From JADJLQ01 sp964405735 (GTDB taxonomy: Bacteria; Bacteroidota; Bacteroidia; Chitinophagales; Saprospiraceae), in contig CAYOPD010000007.1 in assembly GCA_964405735.1 (NCBI GenBank), positions 7,907 through 71,906 of the forward strand: DNA of 64,000 nucleotides. Reading direction: 5' to 3'. The translations under genes were made by a program, and so were the position numbers. The notes under the pieces are model-generated. The model saw nothing but the letters and a program-made list of their open reading frames with translations. It did no database searches and was not told where the DNA came from. Positions within the stretch are counted from its first letter, which is position 1; each line of letters opens with the position of its first letter. Positions 24,730 to 33,339 of the stretch are shown here, piece after piece.

Positions 24730-25508
24730 AACCTTCTGTTCTCTTTGCAGGTTCTGTGATTTTGTTTTTTGTTTTGTTTTTTGGATTCAGTAAAATAGCT
24801 CCCGAAGTTCGAAATCCTGAAAAGTCAGGATCCTTACATTTTGACAATAAAGATCTGACCGTTGAGTTAAATAGTCTTAAGGATAGCCTCTCAGAAGGGG
24901 ATAGGGCCTTTGTCAATGGACTTGAATCGGAATTGGCTTCTGCAACCGCAGACTCTGCCAAAAAACAGAGTCTCCAGAAAATATCCGCTTTCTGGTATCA
25001 GCAGGGCAGGGTAGGCATTTCGGCGGAATATGCAGTAAAAATCGCCCAAACCTTTCCGACTGGTGAGTCCTGGTCCATCGCGGCCTCTAATCTTGCGCTG
25101 GCCGCTAAAACACCCGGCCTGACGGAAGAAAAAATATCGGATTATATCTCCAGATCCAAAGCGGCATTCATACAGGCCAGTGAAGCTGACCCCGGCAATA
25201 TCAGCCATAAGTTAAATTATGCCCTTTTGTCCACAGAATACCCAACACCTGACAACCCGATGGAAGGCATACTGACGCTGAGAAAACTCAATGAAGATTA
25301 TCCGGAGGACGTGACGGTACTTTTTCACCTGGCCCGCCTGGCGATCCAGACCGGTCAATGGGACCGGGCAAAAGAGAGGCTTGAAACCCTCATCAAACTT
25401 GAGCCTGAAAATGCCAGGGCTGCCTGCCTGATGGTCCAGGTGGCCAACCATGAAGGGGATGCCGCTAAAGCCGTAGAATGGCAAAAAAAATGTAAAACGA
25501 ACCAATGA
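24726..25508 (+). CDS. Membrane-anchored TPR-like protein
   Basis: A 260-residue protein with one N-terminal membrane segment (LFAGSVILFFVLFFGF) and helical repeats resembling tetratricopeptide units: SISAEYAVK-like pairs in the middle and VLFHLARLAIQTGQWDRAKE, LIKLEPENARAACLMVQVAN at the end. It is probably a periplasmic-facing scaffold; no partner can be named. It overlaps the HU-like gene by ATGA and is followed by the COX24-like gene and rng, an order I associate with Bacteroidota genomes. Confidence 0.85.
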   Translation: MKPSVLFAGSVILFFVLFFGFSKIAPEVRNPEKSGSLHFDNKDLTVELNSLKDSLSEGDRAFVNGLESELASATADSAKKQSLQKISAFWYQQGRVGISAEYAVKIAQTFPTGESWSIAASNLALAAKTPGLTEEKISDYISRSKAAFIQASEADPGNISHKLNYALLSTEYPTPDNPMEGILTLRKLNEDYPEDVTVLFHLARLAIQTGQWDRAKERLETLIKLEPENARAACLMVQVANHEGDAAKAVEWQKKCKTNQ

Positions 25509-25592
25509 TTGCTGTCAGACGGTAAGGTTCTCAAAAAGGAATCTTTCCGGATAACCATATTATTAACAAAAAAATAAATTAATTTTTTAAAC

Positions 25593-25688
25593 ATGCCTTG
25601 CGGTAAAAAAAGAAAACGCCATAAAATGGCCACACATAAGCGTAAGAAAAGATTACGTAAGAACAGACATAAAAAGAAACTGAGATAG
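25593..25688 (+). CDS. AURKAIP1/COX24 domain small protein
   Basis: A 31-residue, extremely basic protein: MPCGKKRKRHKMATHKRK at the start and a Lys/Arg-rich end. It matches the short AURKAIP1/COX24-domain proteins of Bacteroidota, relatives of the mitochondrial small-subunit protein mS38, and is therefore probably ribosome-associated. ATG at 25593, TAG at 25686-25688. It is followed by a strong terminator and then by rng. Confidence 0.88.
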   Translation: MPCGKKRKRHKMATHKRKKRLRKNRHKKKLR

Positions 25689-25713
25689 TGATTTCTTAGG
25701 CTTTTGTGAACGG

Positions 25714-25755
25714 GAGAGGGTTCAAACCCTCTCACTTTCTTTCATCTTTTCTTTT
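25714..25755 (+). terminator. Terminator after the COX24-like gene
   Basis: Perfect stem GAGAGGG / CCCTCTC closing a TTCAAA loop (up to 9 bp if A-T pairs are included), then ACTTTCTTTCATCTTTTCTTTT. It separates the small gene from rng. Confidence 0.75.
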
Positions 25756-25818
25756 ATTCGCTCCAACCGGTAAAACCCGGATCCCTGTTCATGGAGGCCT
25801 AGTTTCAAATACGTGTAA

Positions 25819-27369
25819 ATGGAGCGTGAACTCATTATCAATTCTACTCCAAGGGATGTAGAAATTGCCTTGCTTGAAGATGGCAAGCTGGTCGAGTTGC
25901 ATCATCAGCAATCTGACGAGAATTTCCAGGTTGGAGACGTCTTTCTAGGGACCGTGACCAAACTGATGCCGGGATTGAATGCCGCGTTTGTCAATATCGG
26001 GCATTCCAAAGATGCCTTTCTGCATTATACCGACCTCGGTCCGCCTTTAACTTCTTTTCTCCAGTTTGCCGATAAATCCATCCAGGGCAAACTGAATACC
26101 CACCTGCTGGACCAGTTTCCGATAGAACCGGAAATCAATAAAAACGGGAAGATCAACCAGGTCCTCGCCCGAAAACAAAACATCCTGGTCCAGATCCTGA
26201 AGGAACCCATTTCCACCAAAGGTCCCCGGCTTACCGGAGAGATCACCATACCCGGCCGTTTTATGGTGCTCACCCCCTTTATCGATCAGGTGGCCGTCTC
26301 TAAAAAGATCGATGACCAGGAAGAACGCAAGCGGCTTCAGATCCTGGTGGAATCCATCAAACCGAAAAATTTCGGGGTAATTGTGCGCACAGCGGCGGCC
26401 GGTAAAAAAGTGGCCGACCTGCACGAGGAAATCACCAGCCTGGCCCAAAAATGGGAAACCATCCATAAACAATTGTACAAGGCCAGGGCCCCGATGAAAC
26501 TGCTCAGTGAACTGGACAAGACCTCCTCCATGCTCCGGGACCTCCTCAATGCATCGTTCAACCGGATCATCATCAACGATCGGGAGTTGTACCAGAATAC
26601 ACGCGCCCTCCTTCAAAACATTTCCCCGGAACAAACCAAAATTGTCCAGCATTTTAAAGGAGACCGGGCCATCATGGACCATTTTGGAGTATCCAGGCAG
26701 ATCAAATCCTCCTTTGGGAAAACCGCCACGATGAACAGCGGAGCTTACCTGGTGATTGAACATACGGAGGCCATGCATGTGATCGATGTCAACAGCGGCC
26801 CTAAAATGCAAAAATCAGATCAGCAGTCCGCCGCCCTGGCCGTCAACCTGGAAGCCGCTGCCGAAATTGCCCGGCAATTGCGCCTTCGGGATATCGGAGG
26901 CCTGATCATCATCGATTTTATCGATATGAAGAGCCAGGACCATAAAAACCACCTTTTCAAGATGATGAGGGAATATATGGCTTCGGACCGCGCCCAGCAC
27001 AGCATTCTCCCCCTCTCCAAGTTTGGACTCATGCAAATCACGAGGGAAAGGGTGAAGCCCGCTGTAAATATCAATACCAGTGAAGTTTGTCCCACCTGTG
27101 GAGGCTCCGGGCAAATCCAGCCTTCCATCCTGGTCACCGATGAAATCCAGCGGGACCTTGAATTTATAGTGGAAAATCGTCCCAATACCCGCATAACCCT
27201 TGAAGTGCATCCTTTCCTGGCTGCTTTCCTGACTAAAGGAATCTGGAGCCGGCAGGTGAAGTGGTGGTGGAAATACAAAAGGTGGTTTTCCGTGCGAGCC
27301 AATGAAAATATAGGCCTCACCAAATACAAGTTGTTTGATGGGAATGAAGACGAGATCCGGATGAATTAG
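25819..27369 (+). CDS. rng: Ribonuclease E/G family protein
   Basis: A 516-residue single-strand endoribonuclease for rRNA processing and mRNA turnover. The N-terminal S1 RNA-binding domain is visible (VGDVFLGTVTKLMPGLNAAF, VNIGHSKDAFLH). The DNase I-like catalytic part has AMHVIDVNSGPKMQKSD and GGLIIIDFIDMKSQDHK, which carry the two metal-binding aspartates. The zinc-link CPTCGGSGQIQ follows, typical of the dimerising site. There is no long C-terminal scaffold, so it is RNase G-like. Confidence 0.95.
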   Translation: MERELIINSTPRDVEIALLEDGKLVELHHQQSDENFQVGDVFLGTVTKLMPGLNAAFVNIGHSKDAFLHYTDLGPPLTSFLQFADKSIQGKLNTHLLDQFPIEPEINKNGKINQVLARKQNILVQILKEPISTKGPRLTGEITIPGRFMVLTPFIDQVAVSKKIDDQEERKRLQILVESIKPKNFGVIVRTAAAGKKVADLHEEITSLAQKWETIHKQLYKARAPMKLLSELDKTSSMLRDLLNASFNRIIINDRELYQNTRALLQNISPEQTKIVQHFKGDRAIMDHFGVSRQIKSSFGKTATMNSGAYLVIEHTEAMHVIDVNSGPKMQKSDQQSAALAVNLEAAAEIARQLRLRDIGGLIIIDFIDMKSQDHKNHLFKMMREYMASDRAQHSILPLSKFGLMQITRERVKPAVNINTSEVCPTCGGSGQIQPSILVTDEIQRDLEFIVENRPNTRITLEVHPFLAAFLTKGIWSRQVKWWWKYKRWFSVRANENIGLTKYKLFDGNEDEIRMN

Positions 27370-27420
27370 GAAAGTCGGAAACAAAATCAATATCTTGAAT
27401 TATCAAAATCATTAAGATTT

Positions 27421-28035
27421 ATGAAATACTGGATTCTTTTAATTGCACTGGTAATAGGCACCGGCTGCGCGAAAGTGTATTATAGCCCGGATGCGACTTC
27501 CCTGGCCAGCCGGCATAAGAAAATCGCAATTATTCCTCCAAAGGTTTCCATTGCTCCAAGGAAAAAATCAGACCTGCAGGCCCTGAAAGAGCAACAAAAA
27601 CTGGAATCCGTCAATTTTCAACAGGAAATTTACTCCTGGTTGCTGCGCCGGAAAATGCAAAATAAACTGCGGGTGGAGGTCCTGGACCTGGAAACCACCA
27701 TTGCGAAGCTCAAAGAAGTTGGTTATCCAGAAGAAAGGGTACTGACACCGGTCGAATTGCAGGATTTATTGGGCGTAGATGGCATCCTGACCTCCAACTT
27801 TTCTTTGTCCAAGCCCATGTCGGAAGGAGGGGCCATCGCTTTGGGCCTGATCTTCGGAATATGGGGATCCACCAATGAAGTGGTGATTGGCATGGAAATT
27901 CACGACCGTCCCAAAGAAAAGGTCATCTGGAGTTTCAACCATAAACTCTCCGGCAGCACCTTCAGTACCCCTGCAAGGCTGGTCGACCAACTTATGCGCC
28001 AGGCCAGCAAAAAGATGCCTTATATTACCAAATAA
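27421..28035 (+). CDS. Lipoprotein of unknown function
   Basis: A 204-residue protein starting MKYWILLIALVIGTGCAK; Cys16 is the lipidation site. The body (KKIAIIPPKVSIAP, LLGVDGILTSNFSLS, EVVIGMEIHDRPKEKVIWSF) resembles a compact alpha/beta fold of the CsgG/GNA1162 kind found in envelope lipoproteins, though I cannot place it in a family. Downstream genes follow closely (17 bases), so it may be cotranscribed with the glycosyltransferase. Confidence 0.8.
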   Translation: MKYWILLIALVIGTGCAKVYYSPDATSLASRHKKIAIIPPKVSIAPRKKSDLQALKEQQKLESVNFQQEIYSWLLRRKMQNKLRVEVLDLETTIAKLKEVGYPEERVLTPVELQDLLGVDGILTSNFSLSKPMSEGGAIALGLIFGIWGSTNEVVIGMEIHDRPKEKVIWSFNHKLSGSTFSTPARLVDQLMRQASKKMPYITK

Positions 28036-28052
28036 GCTGGTTCCTATTAAGG

Positions 28053-29126
28053 ATGGCCAGGCTTCGCATCCTCATCGGAGTGCTCAACTGGGGTTTGGGT
28101 CATGCCACCCGGTGCCAGCCGGTCATTGATGAATGCTGCCGCAGGGGCCATGAAGTTCACCTGGCTTCGGATGGGCTTGCCGCCCTGGTGCTTGAGAAGA
28201 ACAATCCTGGGCTGAAGCTACACCGGCTGGCACCTCTTGAAATTAAGTATGGTTCCTGGTTTTGGTTAAAGCTCATTTCTCAATCCATAAAACTATTTAA
28301 CTGGTTTTGGAAAGACCGTATGGAAACCAGGCGATTGCGGCATTTGTATGACTATGACCTGATCCTCTCCGATTCAAGGCCGGCTTGCAGGATACCGGGA
28401 GTGACTGGAATACTGATCATTAATCAACCTGCACCGGAAATTCCGGGTCGTTGGGTGCGTGATTTGTCTCACTGGTTATTGTGGAAGATGTTCCGGCGAT
28501 TCGATGAGATATGGGTACCGGACCTGCCAGGGGAAAAAAACCTGAGTGGGAAGCTCATTCAACTTCCCCCATATGTCCAAAAAACTTTCATAGGCTTTCT
28601 GTCCCGGATAAATCCGCCGCCTCCCGGTTCTATTGATGCGGTAACCGGAAGAATACTGGCTATTCTTTCCGGACCGGAACCGGCGCGGACGGAATTTGAA
28701 CGAAAATTAATTCAACGGCTGGATGGCCACGATTACAGGATTGCTGGCGGCCGGCCTGACCGCCTAAACCATTCGGACCGGTATCTTTCCTATATGGACG
28801 CCAATGACCTGGCGGTGGAAATTTCAAAAGCGGAATACCTCATCTGCAGGTCCGGCTATAGCAGCCTGATGGACCTGGCTCAATTTGAAAAAAAGCTGAT
28901 TCTCGTACCTACCCCCGGCCAGTCGGAACAGGAATATCTCGCCGAAAGGTTGAAAACAAAAGGGATAGCTGTTATTTGGAACATGAAGCAGCAATCCCTC
29001 GAGATGATCCTTAACCAGGCCGGCCAAACCCTCCCTTTTCATCTCGAGAACGAACCAGGCTTGTTGCCTTCAGCACTCAGGAAGTGGGAGGATTACTGCC
29101 AAAAAAAATCTAATTTGCATACATGA
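28053..29126 (+). CDS. MurG-like glycosyltransferase
   Basis: A 357-residue GT-B enzyme. The N-terminal domain starts LRILIGVLNWGLGHATRCQP, the Gly-rich acceptor-side loop of MurG-like enzymes (GxGH). The C-terminal domain has CRSGYSSLMDLAQFEKKLILVP and TPGQSEQEYLAERL, matching the UDP-sugar donor site. This is not MurG itself, which lies in division clusters; acceptor and product are unknown. Its stop overlaps the next start as ATGA. Confidence 0.85.
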   Translation: MARLRILIGVLNWGLGHATRCQPVIDECCRRGHEVHLASDGLAALVLEKNNPGLKLHRLAPLEIKYGSWFWLKLISQSIKLFNWFWKDRMETRRLRHLYDYDLILSDSRPACRIPGVTGILIINQPAPEIPGRWVRDLSHWLLWKMFRRFDEIWVPDLPGEKNLSGKLIQLPPYVQKTFIGFLSRINPPPPGSIDAVTGRILAILSGPEPARTEFERKLIQRLDGHDYRIAGGRPDRLNHSDRYLSYMDANDLAVEISKAEYLICRSGYSSLMDLAQFEKKLILVPTPGQSEQEYLAERLKTKGIAVIWNMKQQSLEMILNQAGQTLPFHLENEPGLLPSALRKWEDYCQKKSNLHT

Positions 29127-29842
29127 TCCGGATCCAGTTTGTCGCATTATTATTCCTCATCTTTTTTTCCCGGATGGATGCCCAAAGCACCCGCTTTGGA
29201 TTAAAAGCGGGCCCTTCGGTTGGGTTCCAAAAATGGAATTATTTCCAAAATGATCCGCTCTATAAATATCATGGCGCTTTATGGATTGAATCTTATCAGG
29301 AGGAAGATCCCTTTTCCCTTTTTGCCCAGGCGGGTTACCACGTGAAAGGGAGCGCCACCCGGTTTTACGGACCGATCCAGATTGACAACCAGATTTACGA
29401 TATCCCGGCCAATGAGTTTATATTCAACAACCTGGCCCTGCAGGTAGGCGTGAAAAAAAAATTCCCCTGGACCAGGCTTTCCGGGTATTACGCTTTTGGG
29501 CTCCGGGGCGAATATACCCTCTCCACGAACCTGGATTCATACGACCGCATCAACCGGTTGGTCCCGGTCTATCCTTTCAATTCCGCCGTGAAAAAAATAA
29601 TCGCGGGCTTTACCCTTGGAGGTGGCCTCGAAATCCCATTTGGAGAATTATCCGGAGGCATCCTTGAAATCAGCATCAGCCCCGACCTGACCCGCCAGTA
29701 TTTCCAGCCTCAAATCAACAATATCATCGATATTTTTCAGCCGGGGCGCACTACCTCCATCCCGGAAAAGAGCATCAAAAACCTGACGCTGGAGCTTTCT
29801 TTTGGCGTGTATCTGACGAGGAAGGTTATTTATGTTGATTAG
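29123..29842 (+). CDS. PorT-like outer-membrane beta-barrel protein
   Basis: A 239-residue protein with a short signal peptide (MIRIQFVALLFLIFFSRMDAQ) and alternating beta strands: GLKAGPSVGFQKW, SLFAQAGYHVKG, GYYAFGLRGEYTLS and a final strand LTLELSFGVYLTRK. This is the build of the small 8-stranded barrels common in Bacteroidota. Translationally coupled to the glycosyltransferase (ATGA at 29123). Confidence 0.83.
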   Translation: MIRIQFVALLFLIFFSRMDAQSTRFGLKAGPSVGFQKWNYFQNDPLYKYHGALWIESYQEEDPFSLFAQAGYHVKGSATRFYGPIQIDNQIYDIPANEFIFNNLALQVGVKKKFPWTRLSGYYAFGLRGEYTLSTNLDSYDRINRLVPVYPFNSAVKKIIAGFTLGGGLEIPFGELSGGILEISISPDLTRQYFQPQINNIIDIFQPGRTTSIPEKSIKNLTLELSFGVYLTRKVIYVD

Positions 29843-29843
29843 G

Positions 29844-29883
29844 AGTCAGTAGTCAGAAGTCAGTGGTCGGAGTCAGTAGTCAA
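29844..29883. repeat. Six imperfect AGTCAGT repeats
   Basis: AGTCAG recurs at 29844, 29851, 29858 and 29871, with GGTCGG (29865) and AGTCAA (29878) as variants, all on a 7-base register. It lies directly after the barrel gene stop. Confidence 0.65.
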
Positions 29884-29954
29884 TGCTGGACTGCCGAAGT
29901 CTGAAAGCTAAAAATCTATAGGATTAACGTAAAAATACGTCAAATAATTTATTA

Positions 29955-29972
29955 AATAGTTGACAAACTATT
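29955..29972. promoter_or_regulatory. Candidate operator for the BlaI-type repressor
   Basis: Perfect inverted repeat AATAGTT-GACA-AACTATT. Its centre is the -33 element of the following promoter, so a bound repressor would occlude RNA polymerase. BlaI/MecI proteins are known to autorepress by binding such dyads; that this is the site is inference. Confidence 0.55.
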
Positions 29973-29990
29973 AATGTAGTTGTATATTTG
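29960..29990 (+). promoter_or_regulatory. Promoter of the blaI-M56 operon
   Basis: TTG (29960-29962) in TTGACA, a 20-base spacer, then TATATTTG (29983-29990). The repressor ATG follows 20 bases later. Confidence 0.65.
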
Positions 29991-30009
29991 ATTTTACAAA
30001 AAATAACCG

Positions 30010-30384
30010 ATGCCTAAAAAACTCACCAAAGCGGAAGAAGAAATCATGCAGATCATCTGGTCGAAAGGCCGGGTGCTGGTCAGCGATATCCTGGACGAAC
30101 TTGGAGAACCGAGACCTCCGCATAGCACCATTTCATCCATTGTCCGCATCTTAGAGAAAAAGGGTTTTGTCGGCCACAAAGCCTATGGCAGGACCTATGA
30201 ATATTTTGCCCTGTTGCCGAAGGAGGAATACAGCAAGCATACCGTGCGTAATCTGATTGAAGAATATTTCGGTGGATCAGCCAACAGCCTGGTATCCTTT
30301 CTGGTTAAGGAAAAAGACCTGAGCCTGAAAGAACTGTCGGAACTCATGGAAGTGTTGAGGAAAAATAAAAATAAAAATAAATAA
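30010..30384 (+). CDS. BlaI/MecI/CopY-family transcriptional repressor
   Basis: A 124-residue winged-helix regulator. MPKKLTKAEEEIMQIIWSKG is the canonical start, PPHSTISSIVRILEKKGFVG the recognition helix and wing, and HKAYGRTYEYFAL the region cleaved or altered in induction. The C-terminal half is the dimerisation domain, with a Lys/Asn tail. The M56 sensor gene begins one base after its stop, forming the standard repressor-sensor pair. Confidence 0.94.
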   Translation: MPKKLTKAEEEIMQIIWSKGRVLVSDILDELGEPRPPHSTISSIVRILEKKGFVGHKAYGRTYEYFALLPKEEYSKHTVRNLIEEYFGGSANSLVSFLVKEKDLSLKELSELMEVLRKNKNKNK

Positions 30385-30385
30385 C

Positions 30386-32731
30386 ATGATCACCCTGGTC
30401 CTCCAGAGCAGCCTTTGCTGGCTGTTTTTTATGCTCGTCTACCAGATCTTTTTACAGAAGGAGACCTTTTTCCGGTTCAACAGGTATTATTTACTGGTGA
30501 CCATGGTGTTGGGCATCGTCATCCCCCTGTGCCGCCTGGTCTGGGAACAGACGGGAGGGCCTGAATTGCCGGTTTACATGGGTTTTCAGGGCCGTGCGCA
30601 GGTCCTGGACCTGAGTCTTATTGGAGCCGGAAGCCAGGATTCCCCGAACTGGTTTGGAATACTCAACATGGTATATTGGTGCGGCTTCCTGATCTTCTTC
30701 CTGATCCTGGTCAGAGAATTGGCAGATATTCTGAAGTTGATCCGGAAGTATCCTAAGGAAAGGAACAGCCGCTATACAGTGGTCCACACCGATTTTGAAC
30801 ACCTTCCTTTTTCTTTTCTGAACTATGTGTTTATCAGCGAAAAAGTAAAGTTCAAACAAAAAGAACTCCGGGATATCCTTTATCATGAAAGCAGCCATGT
30901 CAACGGCTGGCACACCCTGGATGTCCTGCTGGCCGAAGGGCTTGTCGCGCTGGCCTGGTTCAGCCCCATGGTGTACTGGTATAAAAATTCGATTCGCAAC
31001 ACGCATGAATACCTTGCGGATGCTTTGGTCACCCGTTCGGAAGACAAAGACCGTTACGGTAGATTGCTCATCGACCATGCCCAGCGCAGGCTTCAAATTG
31101 CGCTGGCCAATCATTTTATTTACTCACAATTAAAAAACAGAATTCACATGCTCATGAAATCAAAATCAAGGCCGGTCAATGCCTGGAAGTATGCCCTGGT
31201 GCTGCCTATCATGCTATTCCTCGGTGTATTGTTTGCCTATAAGTCGGATGTCCTGCAGGCCGGTTATCCGGTATCGCTGGATGCCCGGCCGTTTTTTTGG
31301 TCCGATACCGTACGCACCCAGGTCGAGGAGATGCCGGTCTTTCCTGGCTGTGCGCAAATCACAGATCCCCAGGAAAGATCGGCTTGTTCCATGCAGAAAC
31401 TGATGGAATATCTTTCAAAAAATGTACAATACCCCCTGGCTGCCAAGGAAAAAAATGTTCAAGGTAAAGCCCTGGTCAGTTTTGTGGTCAATACGGATGG
31501 TAGCATTACGGATGTTGAATTAAAGGAATCTCCGGGTTCAGGCACCGGGGAAGAAGCCCTTCGGGTGGTGCGGCAGATGAACCAAATGCCGGTAAAATGG
31601 ACTCCCGGCCGGGAGAAGCAAAAAGCCGTGAGGGTCAGGATGGTCCTGCCCATCCTGTTCAAACTGAAGGATGAAAAAATAAAAGAATACCCGGTTAATG
31701 CTCTTTATCTATTAAACGGAGACCGGGCCAGCTTGGATGAAGTCAGGAATATTTCCCCGGAACAGATCGTTTCCATCAACGTCATGAAAGGAGATACCGC
31801 CATAGAAAAATACGGGGAAGAGGGTAGATTGGGGGTGATCGAAATCCTGACCAGACCGAAATATCTGGTTGATGGAAAAGAAACGACTAGGGAGGAGGCC
31901 GGTAAAATCAACCCGGACCGGATCGAGTCAGTGGATGTCGTTAAATACGGTAAACAGGAAGCGGGAACCGTGTCCATAAAAACGAAAAAATTTTCGGATG
32001 ACAAAAAAGCAAGTCCTGGACCAGCTGACTTTTCAATGTTGGATGAGATGGAAAAGGGAAGTGCCCGCGAGATCTTCAAGACCGTGGAGGAATTACCCCG
32101 ATTTCCAGGTTGCGAGCACCTCAAGGATAAGGCCGAACTGAACCAGTGCGCCGTTCAGCATATGCTTGAATATGTCTATAAAAACATTAAATACCCCAAA
32201 TCGGCCAGGGAGCAAGGGATTGAGGGAAAAGTAATGGTCTCCTTTGTGGTGGAAGCTGATGGCAGTTTGTCTGAAATTAAAATCGTGAGGGATATCGGCG
32301 GCGGTTGCGGCGATGAGGTGCTCCGCGTGATCCATTCCATGAGTGAAATGGATCAAAAATGGATTCCCGGAAAACAAAAGGGACAGGCCGTCCCGGTCCA
32401 GTACAATCTTCCGGTCCAATTCAAATTATCCAAAGAGCCCGATCCAAAAAAAGAACCGGAATCTTCAACGGCAGCCTCTATAATCCCACTTGACACAGAA
32501 CTCAAAATAATGCCCAATCCAGCCCGGGGGGATGTGGAAATACGATGGAACAGGAACGGCAAGGTCCGGATAGAAATCTTTGACCTTAACGGCAAACAAC
32601 TTCACCTGAGCAACCAAATCGATTTTAATGGTTCTCAAAAGATCGATGTCAGAAGTTATAGCCCCGGCACCTATATCCTGCGTGTTAGCCAGGGAACAGT
32701 CAGCCTGGAACAAAAGCTGATCATTGGATAA
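30386..32731 (+). CDS. M56 (BlaR1-like) metallopeptidase fused to TonB, plug-like and T9SS sorting domains
   Basis: A 781-residue multidomain membrane sensor. N-terminal membrane spans (about 5-22, 35-50, 92-110) surround the M56 zinc site HESSH at 167-171, with E208 (HEYLAD) as likely third ligand, then a span near 267-287. Outside the membrane come a TonB C-terminal domain (about 315-425, PVFPGCAQ to LPILFKL), two receptor-plug-like repeats (LLNGDRASLDEV..IVSINVMKG and YLVDGKETTREE..IESVDVVKYG), a second TonB domain (about 570-685) and a C-terminal T9SS type A sorting domain (IMPNPARGDVEIRW, FDLNGKQL, YILRVSQG). Family knowledge predicts that signal-activated proteolysis relieves repression by the partner BlaI-type protein. 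A secretion tail on an inner-membrane sensor is unexpected. Confidence 0.9.
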   Translation: MITLVLQSSLCWLFFMLVYQIFLQKETFFRFNRYYLLVTMVLGIVIPLCRLVWEQTGGPELPVYMGFQGRAQVLDLSLIGAGSQDSPNWFGILNMVYWCGFLIFFLILVRELADILKLIRKYPKERNSRYTVVHTDFEHLPFSFLNYVFISEKVKFKQKELRDILYHESSHVNGWHTLDVLLAEGLVALAWFSPMVYWYKNSIRNTHEYLADALVTRSEDKDRYGRLLIDHAQRRLQIALANHFIYSQLKNRIHMLMKSKSRPVNAWKYALVLPIMLFLGVLFAYKSDVLQAGYPVSLDARPFFWSDTVRTQVEEMPVFPGCAQITDPQERSACSMQKLMEYLSKNVQYPLAAKEKNVQGKALVSFVVNTDGSITDVELKESPGSGTGEEALRVVRQMNQMPVKWTPGREKQKAVRVRMVLPILFKLKDEKIKEYPVNALYLLNGDRASLDEVRNISPEQIVSINVMKGDTAIEKYGEEGRLGVIEILTRPKYLVDGKETTREEAGKINPDRIESVDVVKYGKQEAGTVSIKTKKFSDDKKASPGPADFSMLDEMEKGSAREIFKTVEELPRFPGCEHLKDKAELNQCAVQHMLEYVYKNIKYPKSAREQGIEGKVMVSFVVEADGSLSEIKIVRDIGGGCGDEVLRVIHSMSEMDQKWIPGKQKGQAVPVQYNLPVQFKLSKEPDPKKEPESSTAASIIPLDTELKIMPNPARGDVEIRWNRNGKVRIEIFDLNGKQLHLSNQIDFNGSQKIDVRSYSPGTYILRVSQGTVSLEQKLIIG

Positions 32732-32750
32732 TAACCGAATTATTTTTTCA
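32729..32750 (+). terminator. Weak terminator overlapping the M56 stop
   Basis: AATAA-CCGAA-TTATT stem followed by TTTT. Short and AT-rich; it lies between convergent genes. Confidence 0.3.
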
Positions 32751-33339
32751 TTTCCGGCCTTGACCGCATCTTTAACTGCCAGCCCGAAGCTTCCACGATC
32801 AGGCGGATCATTTCCAGAAAATCTTTGCCCTGTGCGGAAGCTTCGGCAAGCAGGTTGCTTTCTGAGGCTTTTTTTCGGATCATCTCTTTAGCCTCCGATT
32901 GAATTTTGTTGTAATCGGCTTCGGAAAAGGACGTAAAAAAGCCTTCAGAAATATCGTAATAATCCAGGTCATGATCTATGGAGAGGATGGTCGGTTCAGG
33001 AAGGGCGTTGATCCAGATGGTTTTGCTGGGCTCGTCGGTTTCAATGGATAGAGTTTCCAGGTCGAATCCGGCGGATACCTTTGCCTTGACCCTGACCAGT
33101 ACTTTTTTCCGGAAGGGATAAACATCGAAATACTGAAAGCTGCGGTTTTCATACAATTCTGAAAAATACCCTTCCACCGTAATCCATTTCGCCACCTTTT
33201 GAATTCTTTCCAGAAGGACGGTCGCGTTTTGAGACGTCTGGATTTTGGACCTTCTGGCCCACTCCCGGTTCAGCCACCAGATACCACCCCCTAAAAGAAC
33301 CAGGAGGACCAGGTAAAGGAGGTACCTTATTTTTTGCAT
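32740..33339 (-). CDS. DUF4230 domain protein
   Basis: A 199-residue protein with an N-terminal membrane anchor (YLLYLVLLVLLGGGIWWL) and a DUF4230 body: RIQKVAKWITVEGYFSELYE, the strand pair FRKKVLVRVKAKVSAGFDLE, LPEPTILSIDHDLDYYDISEG and a helical tail. The function of the family is unknown. Its ATG overlaps the stop of the DUF3108 gene by one base (TGATG), so they are cotranslated. Confidence 0.9.
   Translation of the reverse strand: MQKIRYLLYLVLLVLLGGGIWWLNREWARRSKIQTSQNATVLLERIQKVAKWITVEGYFSELYENRSFQYFDVYPFRKKVLVRVKAKVSAGFDLETLSIETDEPSKTIWINALPEPTILSIDHDLDYYDISEGFFTSFSEADYNKIQSEAKEMIRKKASESNLLAEASAQGKDFLEMIRLIVEASGWQLKMRSRPEMKK

Noticed and set aside
25711..25740. Sequence GGGTTCAAACCC resembling a tRNA T-arm
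   Set aside because: The stem pairs perfectly only with a six-base loop, no D or anticodon arm lies upstream, and the following T-rich tract makes it a terminator.
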